From: Phycisphaerales bacterium
GTDB lineage: Bacteria; Planctomycetota; Phycisphaerae; UBA1845; UTPLA1
NCBI GenBank assembly: GCA_020639075.1
Contig: JACKHI010000001.1
Coordinates: 2,046,001-2,110,000 of the forward strand
Length of the DNA: 64,000 bases
Direction: 5' to 3'
Position numbers and translations under genes: made by a program. The notes beneath the pieces are model-generated. The model was not told where the DNA came from and made no database searches. It saw nothing but the letters and a program-made list of their open reading frames with translations. Below are positions 27,243 through 35,630 of the stretch, piece after piece. Numbering within the stretch: the first letter of the stretch is position 1; each line of letters starts with the position of its first letter.

Positions 27243-27965
27243 ATGGAACCTGAATCGCCCAAATCAACGCGTAGCCATCAACCGAACGAGGCGTGCGCCT
27301 CCCAGGTCGCGACGGGACTGGCCAAGCTAGCACTCGTCTTCCGGCACGAGGCCTGGCAGGCCACCGGTGAGCACGGCCTGTCACCGACGCAGGCTCAAAT
27401 TCTCGCAGTGATCGCGGGCTCGTTGGCACCGGTCGGCCTCTCGGGCGTTGCCGAACAACTGGCCATCACTGCAGGTACAGCCAGCGCGGCGATCTCCACC
27501 CTTGTCGAAAAGCGGCTGATTGAGAAGCGACGCTCGCGGCAGGATGGCCGCGCGATCACGCTCAGGCTGACCGCGCGAGGCAGGCGAATTGCTGCGACAG
27601 CAGCTAAGTGGCCGGGAACAGTCCTTTCCGCTGCAGCCGCGCTGCCCGATCGGGATCAAGCGGGACTAGTTCGCGGTCTCGTCGCGCTGATCCGCGAGCT
27701 TCAGGAAAAAGGCGCTGTGCCCACCTCACGCATGTGTGTGGGCTGCAAGTATTTCCGGCCGAACGAGTATCCCGGCGAGAAGAAGAAACATCACTGCCAG
27801 TACATCGATGCACCGATCGGCGACTCCGATCTGCGCGTGGATTGCGCCGAAATGGAGCCGATTTCGGCCGAACTCGCGCCGCGCCTCTGGCGAGTGTTTG
27901 TCGAAGGCCGGCCTCTTGAACACGACGGGCATGGCACTGACACGTCGGCCCAGCCGTCATCCTAA
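27243..27965 (+). CDS. MarR-family regulator with C-terminal cysteine cluster
   Basis: 240 residues from the ATG at 27243 (an in-frame TTG at 27222 is less likely). Residues about 20-140 form a MarR winged helix (LAITAGTASAAISTLVEKRL, then the wing RRSRQDGRAITLRLT). The C-terminal third has CVGCKYF, a Cys in KHHCQYI and another in LRVDCAEME, a four-Cys set (C-x2-C, C, C) able to bind an iron-sulfur cluster or zinc. Its neighbours are a haem protoglobin (34 bp downstream) and a thioredoxin-like gene, so it probably senses a redox or gaseous signal and controls this three-gene unit. The palindrome upstream suggests autoregulation. Confidence 0.87.
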   Translation: MEPESPKSTRSHQPNEACASQVATGLAKLALVFRHEAWQATGEHGLSPTQAQILAVIAGSLAPVGLSGVAEQLAITAGTASAAISTLVEKRLIEKRRSRQDGRAITLRLTARGRRIAATAAKWPGTVLSAAAALPDRDQAGLVRGLVALIRELQEKGAVPTSRMCVGCKYFRPNEYPGEKKKHHCQYIDAPIGDSDLRVDCAEMEPISAELAPRLWRVFVEGRPLEHDGHGTDTSAQPSS

Positions 27966-27998
27966 GCGAAGTTTGTCATCAGAAACGGAGAACACCAA

Positions 27999-28703
27999 AT
28001 GCCTTGCCGATTCCATATCCTCATCCTCGTCGTTCCATCGCTTGCGGGAATACTGCTCCCCGGATGCGCGGCGACGGGAACCGCAACCATCGGAAAGAGA
28101 GATTCGCGGACGATCGGATACAGCCGAAGCGACGCGTCGCAGCCCGCCCGGAACAGTGGCTTTCGAGCAATGTCGGAAGCGGAGTTCGCGCTGCTCAAGA
28201 AGTCGTTCCTGTTCACGGACGAAGACGTGCGGTTTTTGCGCATGTCGCGTGGCGTGCTCGAACCGAATGTCGACGAGCTACTGGACGTCTGGTACGGGTT
28301 TGTCGGGGCCAATGACCACCTCGTCTATTACTTCTCGCATCCGACGACACGGCAGCCGAACAGCGAGTACCTGATGCGTGTCCGGGCCCGATTCCGCGAT
28401 TGGGTGCTCACGACCGCCGCCGCTAACTTCGACCAGGCCTGGCTGAATCAACAACTCGAACTCGGGCTGCGGCATCACCGCCTGAAGAAGAACCGGACGG
28501 ACGGTGTCGAGGCGGTGGCGCACATTCCGATGCGGTACGTGATCGCGCTTCACTACCCGATCACCACGACGCTGAGGCCGTTTCTCGCACGTGGTGGACA
28601 CATGGAACAGGAAGTCCAGGGAATGTACGAGGCGTGGCGGAAGGCCGTGCTGATGACGGTGATCCTCTGGAGTCAGCCGTATGTCGAGCCCGGCGACTTT
28701 TGA
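27999..28703 (+). CDS. Lipoprotein with protoglobin domain
   Basis: 234 residues; CGGAG lies upstream of the ATG. The N-terminus has a lipobox (LLPGC, Cys23), so the protein should be lipid-anchored outside the cytoplasm. Residues about 55-230 match the protoglobin/globin-sensor fold (LTDEDVRFL-like start, WYGFVGANDHLVYYF, then QQLELGLRHHRLKK with the probable proximal His, and ending VQGMYEAWRKAV). There is no kinase or cyclase output domain. Protoglobins bind O2, NO or CO at haem. An extracytoplasmic protoglobin would be a scavenger or sensor of these gases in the periplasm. It is cotranscribed with the MarR gene. Confidence 0.8.
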   Translation: MPCRFHILILVVPSLAGILLPGCAATGTATIGKRDSRTIGYSRSDASQPARNSGFRAMSEAEFALLKKSFLFTDEDVRFLRMSRGVLEPNVDELLDVWYGFVGANDHLVYYFSHPTTRQPNSEYLMRVRARFRDWVLTTAAANFDQAWLNQQLELGLRHHRLKKNRTDGVEAVAHIPMRYVIALHYPITTTLRPFLARGGHMEQEVQGMYEAWRKAVLMTVILWSQPYVEPGDF

Positions 28704-28771
28704 CCTTTCCGACTTAGCGAGGTGACAGCGCGTCGCCTCTTACCCACTCTCACCAACCATGGAGTAAAATA

Positions 28772-29011
28772 ATGCCAACGAAAGCGACCTTCTATCACGC
28801 GGGATGCCCTGTTTGTGTCGACGCCGAACGAACAGTCGCCGATGGGCTGGATCGTAACCGCTTCGATGTCGAGATCGTCCATCTCGGCGAGCACAGAAAT
28901 CGTATCGCCGAGGCCGAGGGGGCGGGTGTAAAGTCGGTCCCGGCACTGGTCATCGGCGGACAGACATTCCACATCAACCACGGCGCCGATCTGACAGCGC
29001 TCAAGGCCTGA
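28772..29011 (+). CDS. Thioredoxin/glutaredoxin-fold small protein
   Basis: 79 residues starting MPTKATFYHAGCPVCVDAE: a C12-P-V-C15 active site in a thioredoxin-like fold, with the cis-proline region VKSVPALVI. At this length it is glutaredoxin sized. It is the third gene of the MarR-protoglobin unit (68 bp after the protoglobin). Likely a cytoplasmic thiol-disulfide carrier; the electron donor is unknown. No signal peptide is present. Confidence 0.85.
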   Translation: MPTKATFYHAGCPVCVDAERTVADGLDRNRFDVEIVHLGEHRNRIAEAEGAGVKSVPALVIGGQTFHINHGADLTALKA

Positions 29012-29041
29012 CGCGCCCGGCGCGATGCGCCTATAAGACAC

Positions 29042-29078
29042 GGGCCGGATGACAGAAACACATTCCGTCGTCCGGCCC
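29042..29078. terminator. Hairpin terminator between convergent units
   Basis: GGGCCGGATGAC (29042-29053) pairs with GTCGTCCGGCCC (29067-29078) over 12 bp with one wobble pair, then TGCTTTGATA. It follows the thioredoxin-like gene (stop 29011) and lies before the convergent glutamate dehydrogenase end at 29287. Confidence 0.7.
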
Positions 29079-29286
29079 TGCTTTGATACGATCCTGCGAA
29101 TCCAAGTCCCAATCCGTCGATACATTTGAGCTCATCATGGCACGACGATCGAGGCGGCTGCCGCCACGTTGCGCGTGTAGACATCGCCACACCGCAGACG
29201 ACAAACTCGCCGGCGCCGACATGATTAACATACGGGGCACTACTGAGCGCTACGCAACTCACGCGATCCGGCGTCGAAGTCGCGGC

Positions 29287-30669
29287 TTACGGAAATATCC
29301 CGCGCTCCTTGTAAACCGTCTCCAGCCGCGACAACGCGATGACGTATGCAGCCGTTCTCCAGTCCACGCCGAGTTCGGCCGCCGTGTCACGCACACGGCC
29401 GTACGCCGCCTTGATGCGCTTGTGGAGCTTGCGATCCACTTCTTCGAGTTCCCAGAATTCGCTGCGCTTGTTCTGCAGCCACTCGTAATAGCTGACGATG
29501 ACACCGCCGGCGTTGCAAAGGATATCCGGAATCAGGTCAATTCCGCGTCGCTGCAATACCGCATCGCCCTCAGGATTGGTCGGACCGTTCGCTCCTTCAG
29601 CGACGAGCCGCACCTGCAGCCACTGAGCGCTTTCCGCCGTTATCTGGTTTTCCATTGCGGCGGGGATGAAGACGTCAACCGGTGTCTTCATGAACATGAT
29701 GTGATCAACGAAATCACCCCGAGGGTACTTCATCACGCCGCCGTGGACGCGCGCAAATCGAAGCAGGTCATCCGGATCAATTCCGTTCTCGTTCCGTACG
29801 CCGCCGGTCACATCCTCAACCGCGACGAGCTTCGCGCCGAGCTGCGTCAGCAGGCGAGCCGTCCACGATCCGACATTGCCAAACCCCTGAACCGAGAAGG
29901 TCAGACCGGCGACATCGATCTTGTGGTCGTGCGTCCATTCCTGGATCGTGAAAACGACGCCCTGCCCTGTCGCCTTGTCTCGCCCCACGCTGCCGCCGGC
30001 CTCGACGGGCTTGCCGGTCACGACGTGGATGTTGCGCTGGCGCTCATGCGAGGGGACGGTTGACGCGTAGGTGTCCAGGATCCAGGCCATGATCTGGGCG
30101 TTGGTGTTCACATCCGGCGCCGGTATGTCGTACTCGGGACCAATGTTCTCACCCAGCGCGAACGCAAAGCGGCGCGTGATCCGCTCGAGCTCCGCCTCGG
30201 AGTATTTCGCCGGATCGAACTGAATTCCGCCCTTCGCGCCGCCGAACGGAATACCTGCGATGGCGCATTTCCAGGTCATCCACGCCGCCAGCGCCCGAAC
30301 CTCATCGAGGTCGACATCGGGATGGAACCGCAGGCCACCCTTGAAAGGCCCCAATGCATCGTTATGCTGAACCCGATAGCCGGTGAACATCTCCACATGG
30401 CCATTGGCCATTTTGACCGGGAAGTTGACGACGATTTCGTTCTTCGTCGCCCCGAGAATCCGCCGGACATCCGGGTCGAGATTCATTACGTCGGCGGCCC
30501 GATTGAACTGAACGCCGACATTCTGATAAAGGCTCGATTTGGGTCTTTCAGCGACTCCAGAATGCGGTTGCCCGACATGACCACCGTTGTTTCCGCTGGG
30601 AACGGCAGTGCCCCCCTCTTTCTTGTTTCTTGGAGCAACCTCCGGCTGCCTTTCGATCACGGGTAACAT
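29287..30669 (-). CDS. gdh: Glutamate dehydrogenase (Glu/Leu/Phe/Val dehydrogenase family)
   Basis: 460 residues from the ATG at 30669, with AAAGGAG about 10 nt upstream; the longer GTG-start frame lacks one. The enzyme interconverts glutamate with 2-oxoglutarate and ammonium using NAD(P). Visible marks: substrate-site GPFKGGLRFHP, the catalytic-lysine region IPFGGAKGGI, and the Rossmann phrase VQGFGNVGS. The length fits hexameric bacterial enzymes. It follows the small Cys-tailed gene by 46 bp and is probably cotranscribed with it, downstream of an NtrC-type two-component system. This suggests nitrogen-status control, with a possible sigma-54 promoter at 31176. Confidence 0.95.
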   Translation of the reverse strand: MLPVIERQPEVAPRNKKEGGTAVPSGNNGGHVGQPHSGVAERPKSSLYQNVGVQFNRAADVMNLDPDVRRILGATKNEIVVNFPVKMANGHVEMFTGYRVQHNDALGPFKGGLRFHPDVDLDEVRALAAWMTWKCAIAGIPFGGAKGGIQFDPAKYSEAELERITRRFAFALGENIGPEYDIPAPDVNTNAQIMAWILDTYASTVPSHERQRNIHVVTGKPVEAGGSVGRDKATGQGVVFTIQEWTHDHKIDVAGLTFSVQGFGNVGSWTARLLTQLGAKLVAVEDVTGGVRNENGIDPDDLLRFARVHGGVMKYPRGDFVDHIMFMKTPVDVFIPAAMENQITAESAQWLQVRLVAEGANGPTNPEGDAVLQRRGIDLIPDILCNAGGVIVSYYEWLQNKRSEFWELEEVDRKLHKRIKAAYGRVRDTAAELGVDWRTAAYVIALSRLETVYKERGIFP

Positions 30670-30715
30670 TGCTGCCCCTTCTCCTTTCGCGATCACTCGC
30701 GTCACATCAGCCAAC

Positions 30716-31105
30716 TTATTCGAACTCGTCACAACTGAAGACGCCGCCTTCGGGCTTTGGAAAGCTGCAACTCGCGAGCTTCACACAGGTCATGCATAGT
30801 CCTGGATACCACTCCCGGTTTGCCACAGCAAATCGCTCGACGCCTTCCGACCTCGTCGAAAGCGTTGCGATTGTTTGCAGGCCGCCCCGGCCTGATTCAC
30901 GTGGTTCGCCAATCGTGTCGGCGAACAAGCCCGGCGTAGTTACGGCTGGCGCTTCCGGATCCGATGTGTGCAATCCCGGAAGCCAGTCCCGATTGGCAAG
31001 TCTCTCGCGCGCCGATACGCACCGACGCTCAACAGCTTCCTGAGGCCCGCCGACGTGCCCGCGGTCGGCGTCCAACGATTCGCGATGTGTTTTCTGTGAG
31101 TTCAT
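30716..31105 (-). CDS. Small protein with conserved Cys-rich C-terminus
   Basis: 129 residues; AAGGAG 9 nt before the ATG at 31105 supports translation. The body is low in secondary-structure signal and contains two phrases of the form R-x-W-x-PGL (RDWLPGL, REWYPGL). The last 30 residues read WYPGLCMTCVKLASC, then FPKPEGGVFSCDEFE: C-x2-C-x5-C plus one more Cys, a pattern that recurs as a short tail in small proteins of planctomycetes and deltaproteobacteria and that suits metal binding. Function unknown. First gene of the glutamate dehydrogenase unit. Confidence 0.7.
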   Translation of the reverse strand: MNSQKTHRESLDADRGHVGGPQEAVERRCVSARERLANRDWLPGLHTSDPEAPAVTTPGLFADTIGEPRESGRGGLQTIATLSTRSEGVERFAVANREWYPGLCMTCVKLASCSFPKPEGGVFSCDEFE

Positions 31106-31175
31106 TGTCCAGCTCCTTAGGCCTTGGCAATTTCAGTTTTTCCGCCGGAATGTCGCGGCGTTACAAAAATGAAAG

Positions 31176-31190
31176 GGCACGTTTCGTGCC
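31176..31190 (-). promoter_or_regulatory. Candidate sigma-54 promoter
   Basis: Minus-strand reading CGGCACGAAACGTGCC has GG and GC separated by 10 nt, the -24/-12 spacing, in a TGGCAC-N5-TTGC-like context with two mismatches (C for T, G for T). It is also a 15-bp palindrome, so it could instead be an operator. It lies 71 bp upstream of the Cys-tail gene and just after the NtrC-type regulator gene. Confidence 0.35.
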
Positions 31191-31372
31191 GCACGTCAGC
31201 TTTGACAGCCAAGCTGGACGGAATGACAATGGGCCACACAAAGCACTATAGAAACGAGAGTTAAGCGGTCCGTCTCGATGACGACGACCTTGAGGAATGC
31301 TTCGAGGGACAGCCATGGAATGGGGAGAATCGCACCAGTGGGGCAAAACGCCCCGCTCCGGGCCCAGGCGAT

Positions 31373-32737
31373 TCAGACTGATTCGTCGACACCGGCCGGC
31401 CGCTCGAAACGCTTCAATGACTCTCGAAGCGTCTTCCGATCGATCCCGAGTATCTCAGCGGCCTTCGTCTTGTTGCCGCCGACGCTCTCGAGAACCGCAT
31501 GAATGTGCGCCGCCTCGACCTCGGCGAGAGTTCGATGGACGCGATTGTCGCGCGGAACGGCGTATCGCATCAGCGCCGGCAGATCGACTGCGTCAATCTC
31601 GTCGCCGTCGGTCATGATCACCAGTCGTTGGATGACGTTCTCCAGTTCCCTGACGTTGCCGGGCCAGTGATAGTCCCGAAGGCATCGCCACGCGCGATCG
31701 GATAGCGATGGAACCACTCGTGCGGCGTCGCGAGCGAATTTTGCCAGGAAATGGCCGGTCAGCAAAATCACATCGTCGCCGCGCTCACGCAATGGCGGCA
31801 ATTCGATAGTGATCACGTTCAGGCGAAAGAACAGGTCCTCACGAAACGTCCCCCGCCGCGTCATTCCTTCCAGGTCCTTGTTCGTCGCCGCGATGATCCG
31901 TACATCGACGGTGCGGGGTTTGGTCGCGCCGACCATCTGCACGTTGCCGTCCTCCAGAACGCGAAGGAGCTTGGCCTGCATCGGGAGCGTCAATTCGGCG
32001 ATCTCATCGAGGAAGACGGACCCGCCGTCGCCGGAAATGAAGAACCCGGCGCGCGTCGTGACGGCGCCGGTAAAGGCGCCCTTCACATGGCCGAATAATT
32101 CACTCTCCACAAGCCCCTCGGGAATCCCTCCGCAGTTCACGGGAACAAACGGCGCGGCCGCCCGACCGCTGCCGTAGTGAATCGCACGCGCCACGAGTTC
32201 CTTCCCTGTGCCACTTTCGCCGTTGATCAGGATCGTCGCCGACGTTGTGGCCGCCTTGTTGATGGCCCGAAAGACGCGCTTCATCGGTGTGGAATCGCCG
32301 ATCAGCCCCGAGTTCGATCCGCTCACGCTCGTCGCGACCATTTCTTCGGACGCCCGGCGCTGCCGCAGCGCAACAATCGTCTTGTTCACAGCTGCGAGCA
32401 ATTCATCGTCCGTAAAGGGCTTGGTGAGATACTCGTCGGCCCCTTCTTTGACGGCCGATACGGCACTTTCGATGGAGCCGTACCCGGTGATCATGATGAT
32501 CCCGATGTCCTGCGAATTTCCTCGAAGGTGACGAATCAGGTCAATGCCGTCGACGTACGGCATTCGAAGATCAGTAATCACAACGTCAACGGGCGCGTCA
32601 TCGACAATACGGATCGCCTCCGAAGCCCCCGAAGCCGTTGCAACTGAGAACCCGGCTGCCGACAGGTTTCGTTTCAGCACCTCCAACGTGCTTGGAGAGT
32701 CGTCGACGGCGAGTATTCTGTATATTTCCCTGTTCAT
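31373..32737 (-). CDS. NtrC-family sigma-54-dependent response regulator
   Basis: 454 residues in the classic three-part layout. The receiver (1-120) has the acidic pair DD12-13, phosphoacceptor D56 (VVITDLRMP) and K in YLTKPFTDDE. The AAA+ domain (about 145-380) has Walker A GESGTGKE, the GAFTGA loop (KGAFTGAVTTRAG) that contacts sigma-54, and a Walker B-type VFLDEIAEL. A Fis-type HTH ends the protein (NKTKAAEILGIDRKTLRESL). All working parts are intact. It lies 6 bp after its cognate histidine kinase. It should activate sigma-54 promoters; the nearest candidate is at 31176. Confidence 0.95.
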   Translation of the reverse strand: MNREIYRILAVDDSPSTLEVLKRNLSAAGFSVATASGASEAIRIVDDAPVDVVITDLRMPYVDGIDLIRHLRGNSQDIGIIMITGYGSIESAVSAVKEGADEYLTKPFTDDELLAAVNKTIVALRQRRASEEMVATSVSGSNSGLIGDSTPMKRVFRAINKAATTSATILINGESGTGKELVARAIHYGSGRAAAPFVPVNCGGIPEGLVESELFGHVKGAFTGAVTTRAGFFISGDGGSVFLDEIAELTLPMQAKLLRVLEDGNVQMVGATKPRTVDVRIIAATNKDLEGMTRRGTFREDLFFRLNVITIELPPLRERGDDVILLTGHFLAKFARDAARVVPSLSDRAWRCLRDYHWPGNVRELENVIQRLVIMTDGDEIDAVDLPALMRYAVPRDNRVHRTLAEVEAAHIHAVLESVGGNKTKAAEILGIDRKTLRESLKRFERPAGVDESV

Positions 32738-32743
32738 TGTGCG

Positions 32744-34543
32744 TTATTCAACATGACCGTCTTCCGGAGGGGAAGTCGGCAGGCGAACGCAAAAGCGCGT
32801 TCCTGACTCCGCCTTGGATTCGTAATCGATCGTCCCCCCGTGCGACAGCACGATCCCATGGACGACCGACAACCCCAGCCCCGTCCCCTGCTCTGGAGAC
32901 TTTGTCGTAAAGAAGGGTTCGAAGATACGATCCGCGATCTCAGGCGCGATCCCACCGCCTTGGTCCTGGACTTCCAGTTCGCCCCACGGGCCAGAGCCTC
33001 GGGTCCGTACCGTCAATCGACCACCCTTCGACATGGACTGTAGCCCGTTGACACAGAGATTGACGACAAGTTGATGAAGTTGCACAGCATCGGCAAACAC
33101 TACAGGATCGGCGGGATCCAGGTCGCGAGCGACATCGACGCGAGATTCACTGAGGCGCGGCTTGAGCAGCGTAAGGCCCTCATGAACGATGGCGTTCAAA
33201 TGAACAAACGACTTACTCGGAGGCGATTGCCTGGCAAACAGCATGAGCTTTCGGACAATTGTGCGTGCATGCAGGGCCGCGCCGACAATCTTCTCCAGAT
33301 CCTGTTCAGTCGACTCGGGGACCCCCGACGCCTTCTTCGCCAGTTGAGCGAAACCGAGAATGGCCCCGAGCGGCTCGTTGATCTCATGCGCGACGCCGGC
33401 CGCGAGCTGACCAATCGTGGCGAGTCGATCCGCCTGGCGCACTTGTTCCGCAAGTCGCAGCTTTTCTTCGATCGCCGCCCTGCGCTGCGCGAACTGCGCC
33501 ACCTCTCTCGCAATCGCGCGCACGAGATGCTGCTCTTCCGGGAGGAATGCTCCTTCAACGAATTCAGGATGTTCTTCGACATATCCGACATCGACAGTGC
33601 CTCGACGCCGGCCGTCGATCCGAATTGGCGCCTCCTGGAGATGCACAACCGAATCCATATCACCGTGCGAACAAACAATGTCATCCAACGAGATTCTCGC
33701 CGCAATCGAATCCGGGAACTGCCATGCCGATGGGATCAGCTCGACGATTCGCTGTATCGCATCCAACACAGTGATGTCGGGCGTCTCCAGAATCTGGGCA
33801 ATCGAATAGAGACACATGAGTTCTTTGACGCGTTCTCGCAGTGCGTGCTGGGCGCGACGGTCGTCAATCGCCAGACCGAGTGTCTGGGCAAGCGATTCGT
33901 AGAATTCAATATTCTGAGAGGTGAACGCATGCTTGCGCACCGCCATTAAGACGAGCACGCCAGGGCTCTCGGCGTTCATTTCAAAGGGAATGATCGCAAG
34001 TGATTGCACGGGCGCGCCGCTTTCGTCCCCACTGAGACGTGGCGCTTCCTTGAAGGCAAGGTCCGCGGTGGCATTGGGTGTCCAGAAGCTGCCGTGAGCT
34101 GTCACGCATCGCGAAACTCCTCCGACATCACCACTGGCGACGACCTCAACGACGTTGTCGAGCCACGCCACGAATTCGTTCGCGTCGGCCCCTGCACGTT
34201 CTGGCGTATGGCGGGTTTTTGCAGGCGCTTCCTCGGCGTTCTGCAAGTCGAATGAAAAGGACTCCGCCGGACGTTGCGACGCCGACCAGCGGTATCTTCC
34301 CACCGGACTCCCATTGTCGACACGAAGTTCCAAGACGTCGCAACATGCAAACGGAAGAATGATCCGGGAAGCTTCGCGAAGAAACTCAAACCGCCCTGGT
34401 CCGCGCGTCGCCAGGTGCAGGATGCTCCGCGACACCTGAATGAAATCCAGAGACGTGGCTTGGTCGTCGGGAGATTGTCGTGGAGAGTTCACTTTCACCT
34501 TATTGTGATGCGCCGCCTTCGTGTCTTTTTCATGTGAATACAA
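32744..34543 (-). CDS. Sensor histidine kinase with GAF-type input domains
   Basis: 599 residues, cytoplasmic (no membrane helices). Two GAF-like regions (about 30-200 and 205-355) precede HisKA with the phosphorylated His near residue 384 (GVAHEINEPLGAILGF) and a HATPase_c domain (HQLVVNLCVNGLQSMSKGG, EPFFTTKSPEQGTGLGLSV). The N-terminal GAF has two adjacent cysteines (FACCDVLELRV), so a redox or gas ligand is possible but unproven. The start is uncertain; 34543 is the longest frame and in-frame downstream GTGs exist. It is cotranscribed with the NtrC-type regulator and lies 44 bp after the Rrf2-hemerythrin gene. Confidence 0.92.
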   Translation of the reverse strand: MYSHEKDTKAAHHNKVKVNSPRQSPDDQATSLDFIQVSRSILHLATRGPGRFEFLREASRIILPFACCDVLELRVDNGSPVGRYRWSASQRPAESFSFDLQNAEEAPAKTRHTPERAGADANEFVAWLDNVVEVVASGDVGGVSRCVTAHGSFWTPNATADLAFKEAPRLSGDESGAPVQSLAIIPFEMNAESPGVLVLMAVRKHAFTSQNIEFYESLAQTLGLAIDDRRAQHALRERVKELMCLYSIAQILETPDITVLDAIQRIVELIPSAWQFPDSIAARISLDDIVCSHGDMDSVVHLQEAPIRIDGRRRGTVDVGYVEEHPEFVEGAFLPEEQHLVRAIAREVAQFAQRRAAIEEKLRLAEQVRQADRLATIGQLAAGVAHEINEPLGAILGFAQLAKKASGVPESTEQDLEKIVGAALHARTIVRKLMLFARQSPPSKSFVHLNAIVHEGLTLLKPRLSESRVDVARDLDPADPVVFADAVQLHQLVVNLCVNGLQSMSKGGRLTVRTRGSGPWGELEVQDQGGGIAPEIADRIFEPFFTTKSPEQGTGLGLSVVHGIVLSHGGTIDYESKAESGTRFCVRLPTSPPEDGHVE

Positions 34544-34587
34544 TCTACGCTATGGCGCCAAACATGGATCGATACGGTCTGACCATG

Positions 34588-35514
34588 TCAGCGCCGATGT
34601 GGACGAGCCGAATGCTTCGCGAGGTCCTGCAATTCTCCATCAGACAACGAGTCCTCGATGGCGGGAAACAACTCCCGCTCTTCCCATTGGATGTGCCTGC
34701 GGAGCATTAATCCCGCCGCGTTCGCCCACGCCGGATCAACATCGTTGTTAGCGAACATCTCAGCCATGTCGACGTAGGTCCGTATTACAGCGTGCTCGCG
34801 CACCAGTCGCTCTCGAAGTCCATCCGCACGAATGACCGGAGACAGGAGTCTTTCCTCCTCCCGGAAGTGTTCCGACAGGTTCGATCGCCAGGCCTTGATC
34901 ATCTCGGTGACGGCCGACGCCCGATCGTGCTCCGATTTCTGGGCGGACTCGATCAGGTGCTTTGCAATCACAAGCCCAAGCGAATGATCGCGAGAGAACT
35001 CGATCAGCGCATCGTGCCGACGTTGCGGAATCGCACGGGGCAATGGCCCAGGGCGCGCCAGACCGAGTTTCAATCCACCAAACTGATTTTCTGACGCTTC
35101 ACAGAATGGCGTGCTTTGCCCGGGTTGTCGGAGCAGTTCAGCAATCGTGGTGCTGGCAAACGAGCTTTCAATATGTGCCGTCGCTTCGTCAAGACGCTTG
35201 TGAAGCGGACAGAGATTGGTGCCGTGCGACTCTAGCTCCAGGGGACACTCGTGTATGCGCTTGATCGGATCGACGGCGTTCACCACCTCCAGCACATTCA
35301 TGCGATCCGGCGACTTCGCCAGCTTGAATCCCCCGCCCGCACCACGCCTCGACTCAACGAGTCCGGCTCGTCCGAGCATCTGAAGCACTTTTGGGAGGTA
35401 CCCGGAGGGAACCTTCGTGAGTTTCGCAATGTCGGGTGTGGTCGCGGATCCCCCCTCTTCGAACGCGATTGCCACGATAGCTCGAAGCGCATATTCCGCA
35501 GTTGGTGAGATCAT
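34588..35514 (-). CDS. Rrf2-family regulator fused to a hemerythrin domain
   Basis: 308 residues. The first 135 are an Rrf2 winged helix (MISPTAEYALRAIVAIA, VPSGYLPKVLQMLGRAGLVE, GGGFKLAK). Where NsrR/IscR carry three cluster cysteines, this protein has Cys90 and Cys102 but Ser96 in the middle position, so a standard cluster is doubtful. The last 140 residues are a hemerythrin-like four-helix bundle with the diiron ligand pattern (RDHSLGL, HFREEERLL, REHAVIR, HIQWEERELF). Hemerythrin domains bind O2 or NO at diiron. The gene is divergent from norB with inverted repeats between them. It is probably a gas-responsive repressor or activator of NO reductase and of its own operon. Confidence 0.92.
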   Translation of the reverse strand: MISPTAEYALRAIVAIAFEEGGSATTPDIAKLTKVPSGYLPKVLQMLGRAGLVESRRGAGGGFKLAKSPDRMNVLEVVNAVDPIKRIHECPLELESHGTNLCPLHKRLDEATAHIESSFASTTIAELLRQPGQSTPFCEASENQFGGLKLGLARPGPLPRAIPQRRHDALIEFSRDHSLGLVIAKHLIESAQKSEHDRASAVTEMIKAWRSNLSEHFREEERLLSPVIRADGLRERLVREHAVIRTYVDMAEMFANNDVDPAWANAAGLMLRRHIQWEERELFPAIEDSLSDGELQDLAKHSARPHRR

Positions 35515-35533
35515 TCAAACGCCTTCCGACTTT

Positions 35534-35570
35534 AATTGGGCCTTGACGTCCAATTTACTGATGCTAGACT
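35534..35570 (+). promoter_or_regulatory. norB promoter with AATTGG-N10-CCAATT operator
   Basis: The inverted repeat AATTGG (35534-35539), 10 nt, CCAATT (35550-35555) overlaps a plus-strand -35 TTGACG (35543-35548), with -10 TAGACT (35565-35570) after 16 bp. The repeat also lies 20 bp upstream of the divergent Rrf2-hemerythrin gene, so one protein could control both directions. Confidence 0.6.
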
Positions 35571-35587
35571 GAACAGGCAATGTAGTG

Positions 35588-35601
35588 AATTGGACCCAAA
35601 T
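35588..35601. promoter_or_regulatory. Second inverted repeat AATTGGACCCAAAT before norB
   Basis: TTGG-AC-CCAA core with A/T flanks, between the -10 and the start codon of norB. It repeats the AATTGG half of the upstream operator and may be a second binding site. Confidence 0.4.
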
Positions 35602-35630
35602 ACTTTCTTTCTTTGAGGCTAATGCTCGTA

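Noticed and set aside
29083..30063. A 326-codon plus-strand frame
   Set aside because: It is antisense to the glutamate dehydrogenase gene, whose motifs are unambiguous.
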